A stretch of DNA of 64,000 nucleotides, from the NCBI GenBank assembly GCA_038496445.1, contig JALMLS010000208.1, forward strand, positions 62,001 to 126,000, read 5' to 3'. This document shows positions 46,790 to 57,448 of the stretch, one piece after another. Every line of letters begins with the position of its first letter. Position 1 is the stretch's first letter. The translations under genes were made by a program, and so were the position numbers. This DNA is from Trichosphaerium sp. ATCC 40318 (taxonomy: Eukaryota > Discosea > Flabellinia > Trichosidae). The notes below the pieces were generated by a model that saw nothing but the letters and a program-made list of their open reading frames with translations, was not told where the DNA came from and searched no databases.

Positions 46790-47949
46790 TTAGTCCAAAT
46801 GAGGCAATGGGTTAAAGCAGGCTTCAACAAAAGCATGTCTACCTTGATCAGTTACATTAGTGCCTGTAAGACTAATTGCGTGAACACCAACTAAGTACTG
46901 AACTCCTTTATCACTTATACTTGTGAAGCTAACATCAATCGTATGTACTCCAGCCAATGCCTTCATCCCTTTATCTGTAATGTAACACTCGGATAAATAA
47001 ATTGAATGAACACCAGCTAACGACTTGAGTCCTTCATCTGAAACCTGTGTTTTATGCAGGTTTATAGCATGAACACCTGCTAAAGCTGTGATCCCAACAT
47101 CTGTAACGTTTGTTTGGCATAAGTTTATCGTATGAACACCAGCTAGTGCCCGAATACCGTCATCTGTGATACCTTTACATTTTCTTAAACTTATTGTATG
47201 AACTCCAGCTAATGCCTTAATGCCTTCATCTGTAATACCTTGACAGAAAGAGAGATTGATTTTATGAACGCCAGCTAGAGCCTTAATACCATCATCTTTC
47301 ACTTGCTGACAATCACCTAGATAAATTGTATGGACGCCTGCAAGTGCCTTAATGCTATCATTAGTAACAGTATGACACTCTGTTAAATTGATTGTATGAA
47401 TGCCTGCTAATGCCTCAACATTTGAAATATTTGTGTTGTGGGAAAGATCAATTGTATGAACACTAGATAATTGTAAAAAAGCCTTTAGACCTTCATTGTT
47501 AACATAAGTGCCTGATAACTGTATTGTTTTTACTCCAGACAGATGTTTGAGATGATCATAAGTAACATAACTAAATCTCTGATGAAAGTCAATTTTCTCA
47601 ACACGTTTAAAAGCTTTAAAATCAGATGGTTTCAGTGTTGATATGCCACATTCAAATCTGAGGCCATATGCTCTTCTGAGGTACTTTAAATGTTGACGTT
47701 TGATATAAAATTTAATGGATATAGTGTTTGTTTTGATGAGATGTGGCATTGTTTTGAATAGTTTTTTGAGTTTTTTGATTCGATTACAATAACTCTTCTG
47801 TTTTCATATCCCACGTGTTGTATTGCGATCGTTTTTAATAGTTTTGATGTACGTACTACGCAATGCATAGATAGAGGCGAAACGAATTGTAAAATAGTGA
47901 CAATAACTTCAACAGGGATATCATCAAAGAATGCGCTCTTTGAGTTCAT
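46790..47949 (-). pseudogene. F-box/LRR gene with one frameshift
   Basis: The start at 47949 gives MNSKSAFFDDIPVEVIVTIL, then VSPLSMHCVVRTSKLLKTIA, an F-box closely matching that of 57787. The frame shifts near 47775, between VIVI and KKLFKTMPHLIK. One missing base explains it, because the intact paralogue has 12 residues between these points. The rest (to 46790) is a clean array of about 13 LRR units of 21-24 residues with consensus ALAGVHTINLxxCxxITDEGIK. It is either a recent pseudogene or an assembly error; the remainder shows no decay. In an intact form it would be an SCF substrate receptor. Confidence 0.75.
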
Positions 47950-48439
47950 CGCCAGTTATTTTGGATAATAGAATGTTGATATTATGGGTAACGTATAAAC
48001 CAGAGACAAGCACTAACATGATATTAGCTGTGCTGTGACTTGATATTTGTTGAGGTAACAAAAGTACCTTTTTATGATCTTGGATTGTATAAACCAAAGA
48101 TGAGCACTAATGTGAAATCATTAAGATGTGTTGTGACTGTAGTTGACTTGACGTTTTTATACTTAAAGTCTATCCTTGTTAGATTGTGTAGTTTGACAGC
48201 CTTTAAGCTTGGTGTTCTTAAATAGCCATTGTAAAGAGTTTGGTGTGGCTCTTAAAACGTCTTCTAGAGGTATTGAACCGGTGGTCATCGTCTCTTCTCC
48301 ATGCCAACTAAGAAAAATGAAGCCGTCTGAATTGTAAGCTTTACCATTGATTTAAGAAGTGCAGGTAATGTCGACTTGTATTTTGGGGTTATGTGGGCAC
48401 AAAGGTACCTTACACACAAAGAAGTGTTATCATAGCGAT
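47950..48439. other. Intergenic with a short imperfect direct repeat
   Basis: The stretch near 47998-48055 (gagacaagcactaacatga...) resembles 48093-48150 (aagatgagcactaatgtga...), an imperfect tandem copy of about 55 bp. No gene was recognised. Confidence 0.4.
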
Positions 48440-48745
48440 CCCCTTTCTTTAAAATATTATAGAATGCCATTCTTTACATACAATACAAGAAATAGAACAA
48501 TGGGAGGAGATGGCAGAAATACCGGTCCGAACCATTTAACGGTTGAAAATACAAGAAACACAACTTCCGTCCTGTTGGCTTTGTTGCTCTGCAATCACCA
48601 AAGCTTACCAACACCGCTGATCACATGGTAGATGATATATTAATTAGACTTCCACACGTGTTTAGGTGGACTCATATGCCTGTTGCTACTGTTCTTCAAA
48701 TGATGACAAATGAGTTTGTATACATGGGCAATGGTTCGTCTTGAT
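48440..48745 (+). pseudogene. Gene fragment of unknown family
   Basis: A protein-like frame KHNFRPVGFVALQSPKLTNT, then ADHMVDDILIRLPHVFRWTH and MPVATVLQMMTNEFVYMGNG, ends in TGA at about 48743. Upstream EEMAEIPVRTI is in the same frame but ends at TAA before it, so either a very small intron or a broken gene is present. No family is recognised. Confidence 0.3.
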
Positions 48746-48857
48746 ACTGGTACTTCGAGCCTCAAGAGTATACTATAGAAGTAATCAATTCACAGTTTAA
48801 AACTTCAATTTTAAACGTTTATTCTTGTTTCTTTTTCTAATTACAAATCATTCTCCC

Positions 48858-51470
48858 TCAACAGTAGATGAAAGCCGTTGAATCATTCTCAGCTGGTTGA
48901 CAAGCACCATAAATCAAATCATTATCTTCATCAAATCCAGGACTTCCTGGGCCAATAAAGCGCATCAAATGTTTATCTGTTTCTCTTATATTACTCTGAA
49001 GAGGTGGCACGTGATTTCCTTCATACTTGGTAAGAAAGTGAGTTTTACCAGGAATCTGGAGTCTATTGAATTCATCACTAAACTGATTGTACTCGATGTC
49101 ACTTATATTATACGGCTGAAAAATAGCGAGAGATTGCTTTGACAAAGTATCACATAATTTCGAATGTCCGCCATTCTCCCTAGCCTCCTTGATTATATTT
49201 TGAACCTCTGTTGGGTCGTCAATGACAATAGAGTCATCACCTAAAAAGTTGATTAAAAGCAACAACATACATATTCAAAAGGTTTAAGGTCTCTGGCTCT
49301 ATGATCCAGGGATCAAAGGTGAGATGTATTCTCTCCTCTAATCTGGTATTATAGAGCAACAAAAATGTGTGAATCTACCAAATGCTAAAACCCAAAATTC
49401 ACTAAGTGCCAAACTGTTTGTCTGGCTTTCTGCAAAGAGAAAATTCTTGCTTTTTAAGAATGTAGAGTGCTGACTTTAAATGTTTTCCAAATAACTTAGC
49501 TAGTGGTAAAAGTGGGATTTTAACGGATAGAGCCGGTTAACTGTTTAAGTTTTTGTAGCCAGCTGAGCCGTGCAGCTGATGAAAGTAAACGAAAAGTTTG
49601 TAATCTAATCACTTCAACTTTTTTTTGTTTCTTCTTACCGTTTTCTTTTAAAATAATCAGCATGCCATCCATACCACCTTTTGGCATTGGTAATTTAAAA
49701 TAAGTTGCTTCTAGACAGTCAAAACATCGGTAGAACCTTTGAACAAACATAAACATAATGAAGAAGTGTTATTTCAAGCTCATACGTTGATTGATCATCC
49801 CACTTACGCCAAACATCAGAAGGGTCATTGTGTGGTATGTACTTACCAACAGTTTGGTATTGTAAAGGTAAATCTTTGTCAGGAATGGCTTTGTTCCCAG
49901 TCGCATAGTCATCGTCATTTTCATGCATTTTGAAGCGATAAGGGATTCTAAAACAGGTTTGATTATGAAGAAAAAAATGAGAAAGACATACCCTGAACCA
50001 AGTGGATAGTGTAATTGTGAATTAGGACCTAATTCATAGAAAACATCGTATAGTATCTGTGAGGCATATTGACGGATCACAGATCCATATATGGAGTCTT
50101 TTTTGTACTCGTTAAAGCCACAGCCTTGTAAAATGTTAAAAAGAATCACTCTAAAAAAACTGAGTGCACCGAAGAGCAACCTTGCAAGTGTATAGCTCGT
50201 AGCTAATATCTTTGTTCCTAGCTCATCTGATCTATTATGATAACATACAATAAAATCCTAATATCAGGTATGGTTAGAGAGAAGGGCGAGTGAAATTGAC
50301 TGAATCGTTCAAATGTCTTTATTTTTTTTCGATAAAATCCCACTGAACTACTTTTTCTTCTTTAAGCTTAAAAAAACAAATTTTGGGGATGAAACAAAGG
50401 AATGATTGGTTCACCCAATAAAGTATCGGTTTTGAGTTTGTTGTTATCGTACGATAAACTTTTCCTTGGAAAAATCGTAAACTTTTGCAGCTGCTCCTAA
50501 TCCCATGTAGGTTTGCTTACAAAATAAAGGTATCCCAGTACGTCCAATCAAACAAGTACATAAACCTTGACTGTCATCGTCAAACGGTACTTTCTAAAGC
50601 AACATGAGTACACAAAACAAATGCTCTCGCTAAGCCATCTATAAAAGATAGAAGCAACACTAAAAACTAAGTACAAAGAAAAGTAAAGTTGTTCCTTTCC
50701 CAAAAAATTCTTGGTTAAACCAGCTATGAAATTTTGCTACCGGCTACGCCGGGACGGACCGCTGCAACCTTTACTTTTAACCCCAAAAGCAATAGTATTA
50801 CCTCTCTACCGTTCCACACGTTTATTGTATCTAATGGATAATTCCCAAATGCCCTCCTAAACGTGGTACATTTTTCTATTCCGATACCCAGTTTTAGGCG
50901 ATGAACAATGCGGTTATACCAAGCTCCTTTACCAACAAAAGAAGGATGAACGAATGGAGGTGGAGGAGAAGGAGAAGCTAATAAACCTTAAATTGATAGG
51001 TAAGTGTCAAAACGAGACTTGGTTAAAGCTTTGAGACGAATGCACGTGAAATAAAATTGTTGTAACGTACTTCTTGGTGTTCTGAACTTTTGAGCGTAAA
51101 CACTCTTCCAGTCGATGTATTCAACTGCTATACTATGTATGGTAGTACTAACGCGTAGCATATTCCCTGAGGGAGATAGTTCGCGAATATTAGAGCCTAC
51201 AACGGTTTAACGTCTAATTCAATAGAGGACACCTACAAATCATCCCCCATACTTCCACTGGCAACCCACCTAGCTCTGGATCTCCAATTGAACTAAAATC
51301 AAACGAAGTAGCCTTGACAAGCCGTTAAAATAACGAAATACATGAAAAAAAAACGTGCGTACACTGAGTGGTATTTTCTTTACAGGTGGTAACGTTACAT
51401 CGAAGACAGTTTGTTTTCTTGGCGCCTTACCGCCTGAAGGCTTCCTTGCTGTTTGCTTTGTGCGTGCCAT
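48858..51470 (-). CDS. Histone H3 tail fused to an F-box-like protein
   Basis: ATG at 51470 begins M-ARTKQTARKPSGGKAPRKQ. This equals residues 1-19 of histone H3 except Pro for Ser10 and Ser for Thr11. It is followed by TVFDVTLPPVKKIPLS, not by H3 residues 20 onward, and no histone fold appears. After a gtacgc intron comes DPELGGLPVEVWGMICSNIR, then ELSPSGNMLRVSTTIHSIAV and EYIDWKSVYAQKFRTPR. This fits an F-box (LPxEvw..I...W+..y...F). Further exons encode FVHPSFVGKGAWYNRIVHRL, FRRAFGNYPLDTINVWNGRE, GLCTCLIGRTGIPLFCKQTY, GCGFNEYKKDSIYGSVIRQY and DKDLPLQYQTVGKYIPHND. The last exon is open to CQPAENDSTAFIYC at 48858. The C-terminal region is of unknown family. An acceptor-like tttttcttag lies just upstream of the ATG. 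The H3 tail is certain in sequence. The single-gene exon chain is likely but unproven. Confidence 0.65.
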
Positions 51471-52384
51471 GTGGCTGCTAAGAAAAAATGTAATGAATAA
51501 GTTTTCACGTGAATAAAGTGATCACTTTACGTCAATTACGTGAATTTGTGACACGAGACGGAATAATGCTTTGTAAGAAAGTCATGTACATATCGCTTAG
51601 TGCTTAGAAAAAATAAATCGTGAAACGGGGATATCTATTACCGTGAATGTGTGCCAGATACTAAATGAAGATGTGACACATTTCAAGCGTTTGGTTGGAC
51701 TAGACAAGACTGACAATACATTGTCAGACACTATAGATCGAACAATGCAGAGTAGCGAGCAATCAAAACCCCTGTATCCACCCTAAAATCCTTTATCTTC
51801 TAAATGTAGAATAAATCCGCTCATGTGGCTAAACTTGAGCCAACAAAGACGGATGGACTTTCCTCCCAGAGCACCCTTGATTGTATTGTTAATCAAATGT
51901 AACAAAAGAAGTCCAACTTCGCCTAGGAAAAGAACAATCCCAACAAGGTTATAACTTCATAGTGGTACTCAGATCACTCTGATGGTACGAATCATATTAG
52001 TTTGTCAGTTGTATTTTGCGTATCTCAGTATGATTAATAACTGGACGTAGGTTAACAGGATCGATAGTACTTTACAAAAAGATATTTGGATAAATATCGT
52101 TCAAACAATTGTTGTACTGTACTCTGTAGGCAAGAACTATCGGCATTTGTAATTGCTCTACGACAGCTGCAACACATATGAAGTACCAAATGCGAAATCT
52201 CTAAAATGTACGCCAGAGCATTGGTAAATCCAATGTATTGTATGGGGATTGAATTTGTTTAACTTTTTTACGACCGACTCTCAATTTGGGAACTACCTAC
52301 ACCTTAACACGGAATTCTCGGGTGACTTAGCGTGTTTTCTTTGTCATATTGTTCACCCCGCTCTTAACACGTAACTTCTCGAAC
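51471..52384. promoter_or_regulatory. Intergenic between divergent genes
   Basis: Upstream of both the H3-tail/F-box gene (minus) and the saposin-like gene (plus). It holds hairpin element copy 2 and a CACGTG at about 51508. No ORF of note. Confidence 0.4.
51814..51875 (+). repeat. Dispersed hairpin element, copy 2
   Basis: It aligns with 46041-46103 (aatccgctcatgtggctaaa...gagccaacaaagac...ctttcctcccagagc). The outer stem here is GCTC/GAGC, the first hairpin TGGCT-aaacttg-AGCCA and the second AAAG/CTTT. Some base changes keep pairing, which supports a conserved RNA or DNA fold. It lies downstream of no obvious gene, in the 900-bp gap before 52385. Confidence 0.6.
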
Positions 52385-53507
52385 ATGCAGCTATCTTTCG
52401 CACTTGTTTTTGTAGTATTAGCTTTAGCAACAACTGTTTATGCAATACCGGATTTCAAAGTCCGTAAAAATGGTTCTATTGCAAATGGCACCTTTTGCGG
52501 AGGTTGTAAGTTCGCTATAAACTCTATAAAGACTAAGGGTACTATATTTGCTCCTTTTCGCGTCTGACTCGTCTTTAAGGTTGCTCCTACGTTTGTGCTG
52601 TTGATATGGAGCCTCTTACGCTAGTTGCTTGTAGATTGGTTGTTGTTACTCTTTGCAAGCAAGCAGTCAAGCTACTAGCGGAAGGTGCAACTGCTGAAAA
52701 CATTTGCACTGCTTTTGGTACGTTAATCATTTTAGAAGAACGAACTGAGTTCCTTGCTGAGAGCAATCTAAAAACGCATAGTGTTTTGCTTTTTTTGGGT
52801 ATTTTACTTAAAAGTACCACCACAGTGGTGTACACTTTTTGTTGCATTAAAGGAAAGAGTTGCTTTTTGGGCTTTCGTTCTTTTGTACTCAAAATCCAAG
52901 AGCGCCGGATATGTATTGTAGAGTGGAAGCGTACATTTTACCAACCGAGAGTTCTTTCAGTTTTTTGCAAATTACAAAAAAAACCCCAAAAATTCGTTTT
53001 GTTTTAACAGTTTTCGCAAAACCTGGCTCATTGACAATACTCTATGTCGCCTCTACTAGTTATTTATATACTATTTTTCTTGTCTATTACATTCTTTCGC
53101 CCTTTTTCATTACCAGCTCTTGTGTATTTGGCTCTTTTTTTTTGCTGTAAGCCTTTCTTGCTTTTTTCTTTAATCACTCAGCTCACACTCTACTACAGGT
53201 ATGTGCAACCCACAAAATGGGACATGTAAATGCGGTGCTTGTACAAAGTATGAGTATGGTAAAAGATGTCTTTCTTTTAATAGAATGTGCCCAAATGAAC
53301 CATTTCAGCGGTTTGATGCATCTCTTGATAAAATTGAGAAAGAGGCATACTCAAAAAGAGACAATGAAGGTTTGTTTACCGTTACTTTGGTTTTTTGATT
53401 ACACTCAATGCTTTCTAGGAGATAATACTAAACGATCAAGTGAAGCAATTTGTTTCAAAGGCCAGTGCAATGCCGAAAACGATGGATGTTGTTTGACATG
53501 TTTTTGA
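52385..53507 (+). CDS. Secreted saposin-like protein with Cys-rich tail
   Basis: ATG at 52385 gives a signal peptide (MQLSFALVFVVLALATTVYA), then IPDFKVRKNGSIANGTFCGG. The Cys spacing CGGCKFAINSIKT, CSYVCAVDMEPLTLVACRLV, VVTLCKQAVKLLAEGATAEN and ICTAFG matches SapB domains (CxxC ... C ... ICxxxG), which bind lipid or make membrane pores as in amoebapores. Downstream exons give a separate Cys-rich module: MCNPQNGTCKCGACTKYEYG, KRCLSFNRMCPNEPFQRFDA, then AICFKGQCNAENDGCCLTCF-stop. The middle exon near 52895 (PDMYCRVEAYILP) is uncertain. A lysosomal or secreted antimicrobial/lipid-binding role is inferred. Confidence 0.6.
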
Positions 53508-53633
53508 TTACAATACAGTCTCTTTGCTAGGGAAAAACATAGTAGCACTGTTAAATAATAAACGTTGTAACTCTTGTTTAAGGTTAAAATTATCTTTATT
53601 AAGTTTGTTCAAGGTACAAGCTTTATGTTCACC

Positions 53634-53705
53634 TGGGCCGCAAGTTCACCTGGCCGCAAGGCCCGCAAGGTAGAGGGTCTTGATGACGTGATCATCAAGG
53701 ATAGT
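53634..53705. repeat. Short GC-rich direct repeat and palindrome
   Basis: The block ttcacctgggccgcaag is followed directly by ttcacctggccgcaag and then gcccgcaagg. The near-palindrome cttgatgacgtgatcatcaag comes next. The block contrasts with the AT-rich surroundings and lies in the 3' flank of the saposin-like gene. Confidence 0.5.
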
Positions 53706-53942
53706 GACTTCCTTATGCAAGAAGTACCAAGAATGGTGTTGACGTTATATTAACGTGACCCAATGCGAGGATGGCCTATACATGCGTCGCGCGATCACTT
53801 TGATGGCTTACACTTATTCATTATTGTGTGACACAATCACGCTCTTTCCTTATCTAATCGTTAAGCTATGGGTTCCTTGATATTCAGGATGTGTGAAACA
53901 GATTTTAAACAAATTACGCAAGTGTTACGGCATCTCTTTACG

Positions 53943-54629
53943 ATGGACAGGCTATTCGTATTGTTTGCGTTTCTTATTGTAGCGTTATCTCTATTTAGTG
54001 GTGCTACAGAATGCCCTGCGCCAATAAAAACAGATCCAACTTCGAAAGGAGACGAGAGTAACTGGTACCAAACAAAAATTAAATCAAATTTTCTTGTCAT
54101 TCTCAAAATCACGTGTCATGGTTTCGAGGCTTCAAATTGCTATTTTTCGAGTCTTTACATAATATAGTAGTCTGTAACCAATTATCTTCTAATTATCCTG
54201 TACAGGTTGACAGAACGTATCAATACAATTCAAGTCAGCGTTAATTCGTCAGAGTATTTTTTTTATTTCGCTGCTACTCAATTCACTTACTACAAACCAA
54301 ACAGTGATAATATACAACTCGAGTTCATTCTACAAACAGGTGGGCTGACACCAGTACGTATGAATTATGTTCCAGGACAGAATGAAACAAATATTTGTAT
54401 GCCTGTCGCTCCTCAAAGCAACTTTCAAAGAAATGGATGCAAGCTTTGTATTACTTTTGGAGATATCATTCTTGATAGATACGTTAAAGACGAAAAAGTA
54501 TACTGTAACACGTGTGCTACACTGACAGAGTCTACGTTGTATTGTGATAATAAGCCTATTGTTTCTTGTACTAGTAATGACCAATGGGCAGTAACAAATT
54601 CAACTTTAAATACTTTTTGTAAACAATAA
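53943..54629 (+). CDS. Secreted Cys-rich protein, unknown family
   Basis: ATG at 53943 gives a signal peptide (MDRLFVLFAFLIVALSLFSG), then ATECPAPIKTDPTSKGDESN. A gtacca intron (about 54063-54205) that contains CACGTG joins to LTERINTIQVSVNSSEYFFY, FAATQFTYYKPNSDNIQLEF, MNYVPGQNETNICMPVAPQS, GCKLCITFGDIILDRYVKDE and VYCNTCATLTESTLYCDNKP. It ends STLNTFCKQ at 54629. About ten Cys and several N-x-S/T sequons indicate an extracellular beta-rich domain. No family is recognised. Polyadenylation signal AATAAA lies at about 54640. Confidence 0.55.
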
Positions 54630-55346
54630 ATGCGCAAATAAATTTATTGTTCCTTGCAACCAAATTAGCCCAGTTTTTTAATGTCGATAGTTTCAACTTC
54701 ACAAAAGGTAAAAAAATCTGCCCATCAAATTGTATCAGTCAACTCCTGCGATTGGGTCGTTCGATGCAATGCAGACAAATAAAAGCAAAGTTAAGATCAG
54801 GAAAGGTTACACGTGATTCTTTGCAAATCATGATTTGATTCACAGTTGCAAAGGAGTATACTAGACTAAACGAAAGATTGCTACAATGGTATGAAGTTTT
54901 CATCTTGAGCCTTCATCGTGTAAAATGTTACAGGGCTTTGCCGACCAAATTGTCGCTAAGAAAACTCTATTTTACGCTGTTCTCCAAAACAATTCTGTTT
55001 GTCTAGCGTTTGCTTCATAGTTGTCTATGGGCGTCCATTTATTATAAGCGTGGCCTTTTAGTACGGTATTTAATTTGTCGGTGGCTGTCCCTAAAACAAA
55101 CTCAACAGAGTGTTATTCGAACATCTACATATGTGCAAAGGCCATACGGAGGCGGAAACAAATAATTTCGCCTTGGTAACCATTCTCAAACCGATGAGTA
55201 CACTATCGCGCAATACTCTCTGCTTCAACTACTATTGATGACAGCTGCACGTACAAACGTGCCGTTGTGTTTGTTCAATAGGCAGTAGTTCCCTTTTTGA
55301 GACCCCAATTTCTGTATTTGGAACAAACTGAGCAAAACAGGACAAA
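54630..55346. other. Intergenic
   Basis: An ORF tail KKICPSNCISQLLRLGRSMQ...(to 54838) may be a decayed exon but has no start. The rest shows no coding signal. Confidence 0.4.
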
Positions 55347-55683
55347 ATGAACACAACTGCTATCATTCTTCTCGCACTATGCCTCGCATGCGTCTACGCG
55401 ACCTCTGTAAGCTCAGCAACCTGATTTCTTCGTATTTATACGTTTTTAGGCCAACAAGCATTGTAGCAAGCAATGCAGGAGGTATAGTAAACAAAATCAA
55501 GCAGATATCGACTGCGAAACATCTTGCGACTCTGACGCGGAAAATAAAGCAACTAGCGATGAAAAAACAACAAGCAAGAGATGGGTTGGATGTAGATGGT
55601 GTTGTACTTCTAGAAACTGTAGAAAAACATGGTGGGGTTGTCATTCTTATGAATCATTTGGATGGTGGTGCCGATCTGCTTAA
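55347..55683 (+). CDS. Small secreted cysteine/tryptophan-rich peptide
   Basis: ATG at 55347 gives a signal peptide (MNTTAIILLALCLACVYATS). A short gtaagc intron ending tttttag (about 55450) joins to the mature part ANKHCSKQCRRYSKQNQADI, DCETSCDSDAENKATSDEKT, TSKRWVGCRWCCTSRNCRKT and WWGCHSYESFGWWCRSA-stop at 55683. Eleven Cys in about 78 residues, with CxxxC and CxxCC spacings and many Trp, Arg and Lys, indicate a disulfide-rich secreted peptide. Another frame of the same exon is also open, but it lacks Cys and does not join to the signal peptide. Function unknown; defence or prey-killing is possible. Confidence 0.6.
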
Positions 55684-56510
55684 AGGGATAATAATTACGT
55701 CAACTTGTTGCGTAGCAGAAAAGAAAAATCAAAAAGTCAATCAAACTTCGATCGCTTTTTTTTGTTCAATAAAAGGCAGAACGACGTGTACTCCAAATGT
55801 AAACTTGTTTATTCTACAGCCATTAATGAATCAAATATACCTACTTGTGAATCAATCTGTTAGGACTGCAACTACCAACAAAACCTGGCTCTTATCGGCC
55901 TAGATGGTAGAGAAACTAACAGGTAAAGAAAAGACTTCATGAGGGCCACTTGGTTTCAGGCGCTTTAAAAGATTCTGATTGAAGGTAACTTTTTGCTTTG
56001 ATTTCTTTATCACGTGTCCTTGTAGCTTCTGTATGTCTTCTTTCGCTTTCTCAATCAAGAAGCTCTTTCCTGCTCTCTATGCCTTTCTCTTCATTTTGCT
56101 AGTTCGTTTGTCGAGATCCCTGCATCAGCGACGATTTTATCTTCTCTATTATTTTACTTGTCTTTCACGTGATTTGCTTGCTTCTCGTTTCTCAACGTTT
56201 TCTTGCTTGTCAAGTTCTTCTTTTAGCTATTGACTTCATTGATTATATATTATATTAATGAGACGTGATTGTTGCTGCGTGTTCCAGAATTGATTTTGTG
56301 GGAAATGCTGTACTATTTTTGACAAACTTCCACGTGTTGTAGCGTAATAGTGCACACTTCAACAACTCGAACTTCTTATGCCATTGTATGCAATTAGAAC
56401 TAGCACAATATTTGAGGGTAACAGAGTTCACCAGCACCTTAACCTAACTTAAACTAAAACCTTTTTTAGTGTTTTTCCAAATCGAGAGAAACTTGCACAA
56501 GAAGACGCTC
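55684..56510. other. Intergenic, possible decayed coiled-coil ORFs
   Basis: On the minus strand 56225-56000 shows charged Lys/Glu-rich short frames (LDKQENVEKREASKSRERQV) separated by stops, perhaps a decayed coiled-coil gene. Nothing intact. Confidence 0.3.
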
Positions 56511-56798
56511 ATGCAAACCAAAACTATTTTATTCGCTCTTGCACTCTTATGCCTTATAGTAGCGTAAGTTTTAACCGCTAACTAGCACCATTTCCTTTAA
56601 ACTCACTAAAAACCTTTAGAACGGAAGGATTCTTTTCAAAATCGATTTGTAGGAAGTACCCTCGCCTCAGACTTTGCCGAAGGCGTAGAGCGCCTATAAG
56701 ACCTACCAGACGTCCGTCGAGAGTAGCTTTTTATGCAACATATTGCAGACGATACCCTGAAAGGTGCAGGGGAGTTGTAGGGGGAATATCAGTGTAGG
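56511..56798 (+). CDS. Small secreted arginine-rich cationic peptide
   Basis: ATG at 56511 gives a signal peptide (MQTKTILFALALLCLIVA). A gtaagt intron ending tttag (about 56570-56619) joins to TEGFFSKSICRKYPRLRLCR, RRRAPIRPTRRPSRVAFYAT and YCRRYPERCRGVVGGISV-stop. The mature peptide of about 58 residues has about 17 Arg and four Cys, arranged as two similar units, CRKYPRLRLCR and CRRYPERCR. Strong positive charge plus paired Cys is typical of antimicrobial peptides. It lies 0.8 kb after the Cys/Trp-rich peptide gene on the same strand. The family is not recognised. Confidence 0.55.
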
Positions 56799-57017
56799 TA
56801 AAAAAAGTCCAATAAATAGTACACTACTTCAATTTTGTCGACGACATACCAAGACCAAGACCTATACATTGGTACACTAAGATTCTCATCATCCCGTATT
56901 ACTTTATGGCTTTCTTGTTAGTATTGTCTGATTGCTGATGTCTAATAACAACCAAGTATTGATTTTAAGTTGTGTAAGTTAATTATTACTATATGCTACT
57001 ATGTTCGTCTCTTACCA

Positions 57018-57448
57018 TTAACATACATTCTGTTTAATAAGATGTCCGTCTTCATGCCATGTATTGCATTCGCCATTTCTCTTTCCTTCAACATACATTC
57101 CGTGTACATTACGCTGTCCATTCTCATACCATGAATTGTATTCACCATTTTTCTTTCCTTCAATATACATTGCTTGTGCCTGGAGTTGTCCATTTGCATA
57201 CCATTTCCTTTCCTCACCAGTCTTCTTGTAATTAGTATAGTTTTGTTGCACCTCAAGTTGCCCACTCTCACCATTCTTCGTACCTGGAGTGTATAAAGCT
57301 TGATCCTTAAGTGTATCATTGTCATGCAACAAACACCATTCACTCTCTTTCCATCGATATAGGTTGTTTTTAACTGAATATGTCCATTCGCATACCACCA
57401 GCCGTTTACTGTTGCATATAGACAGGATCCAATTGCAAGCGTTTTCAC
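57018..57448 (-). pseudogene. YwqK-repeat gene, frameshifted and truncated
   Basis: In one frame NGWWYANGHIQLKTTYIDGK, then in another DQALYTPGTKNGESGQLEVQ, EERKWYANGQLQAQAMYIEG, KKNGEYNSWYENGQRNVHGM and ECNTWHEDGHLIKQNVC. At least one frameshift (about 57345) separates the first repeat from the rest. No start or F-box-like N-terminus is present. The repeats match the intact gene at 23483. Confidence 0.75.

Noticed and set aside
55379-55903. 174-codon ORF without Cys (ASNAGGIVNKIKQISTAK...)
   Set aside because: It shares the exon with the Cys-rich frame but does not join to the signal peptide by the gtaagc/tttttag intron, and it lacks a start of its own at a sensible place.
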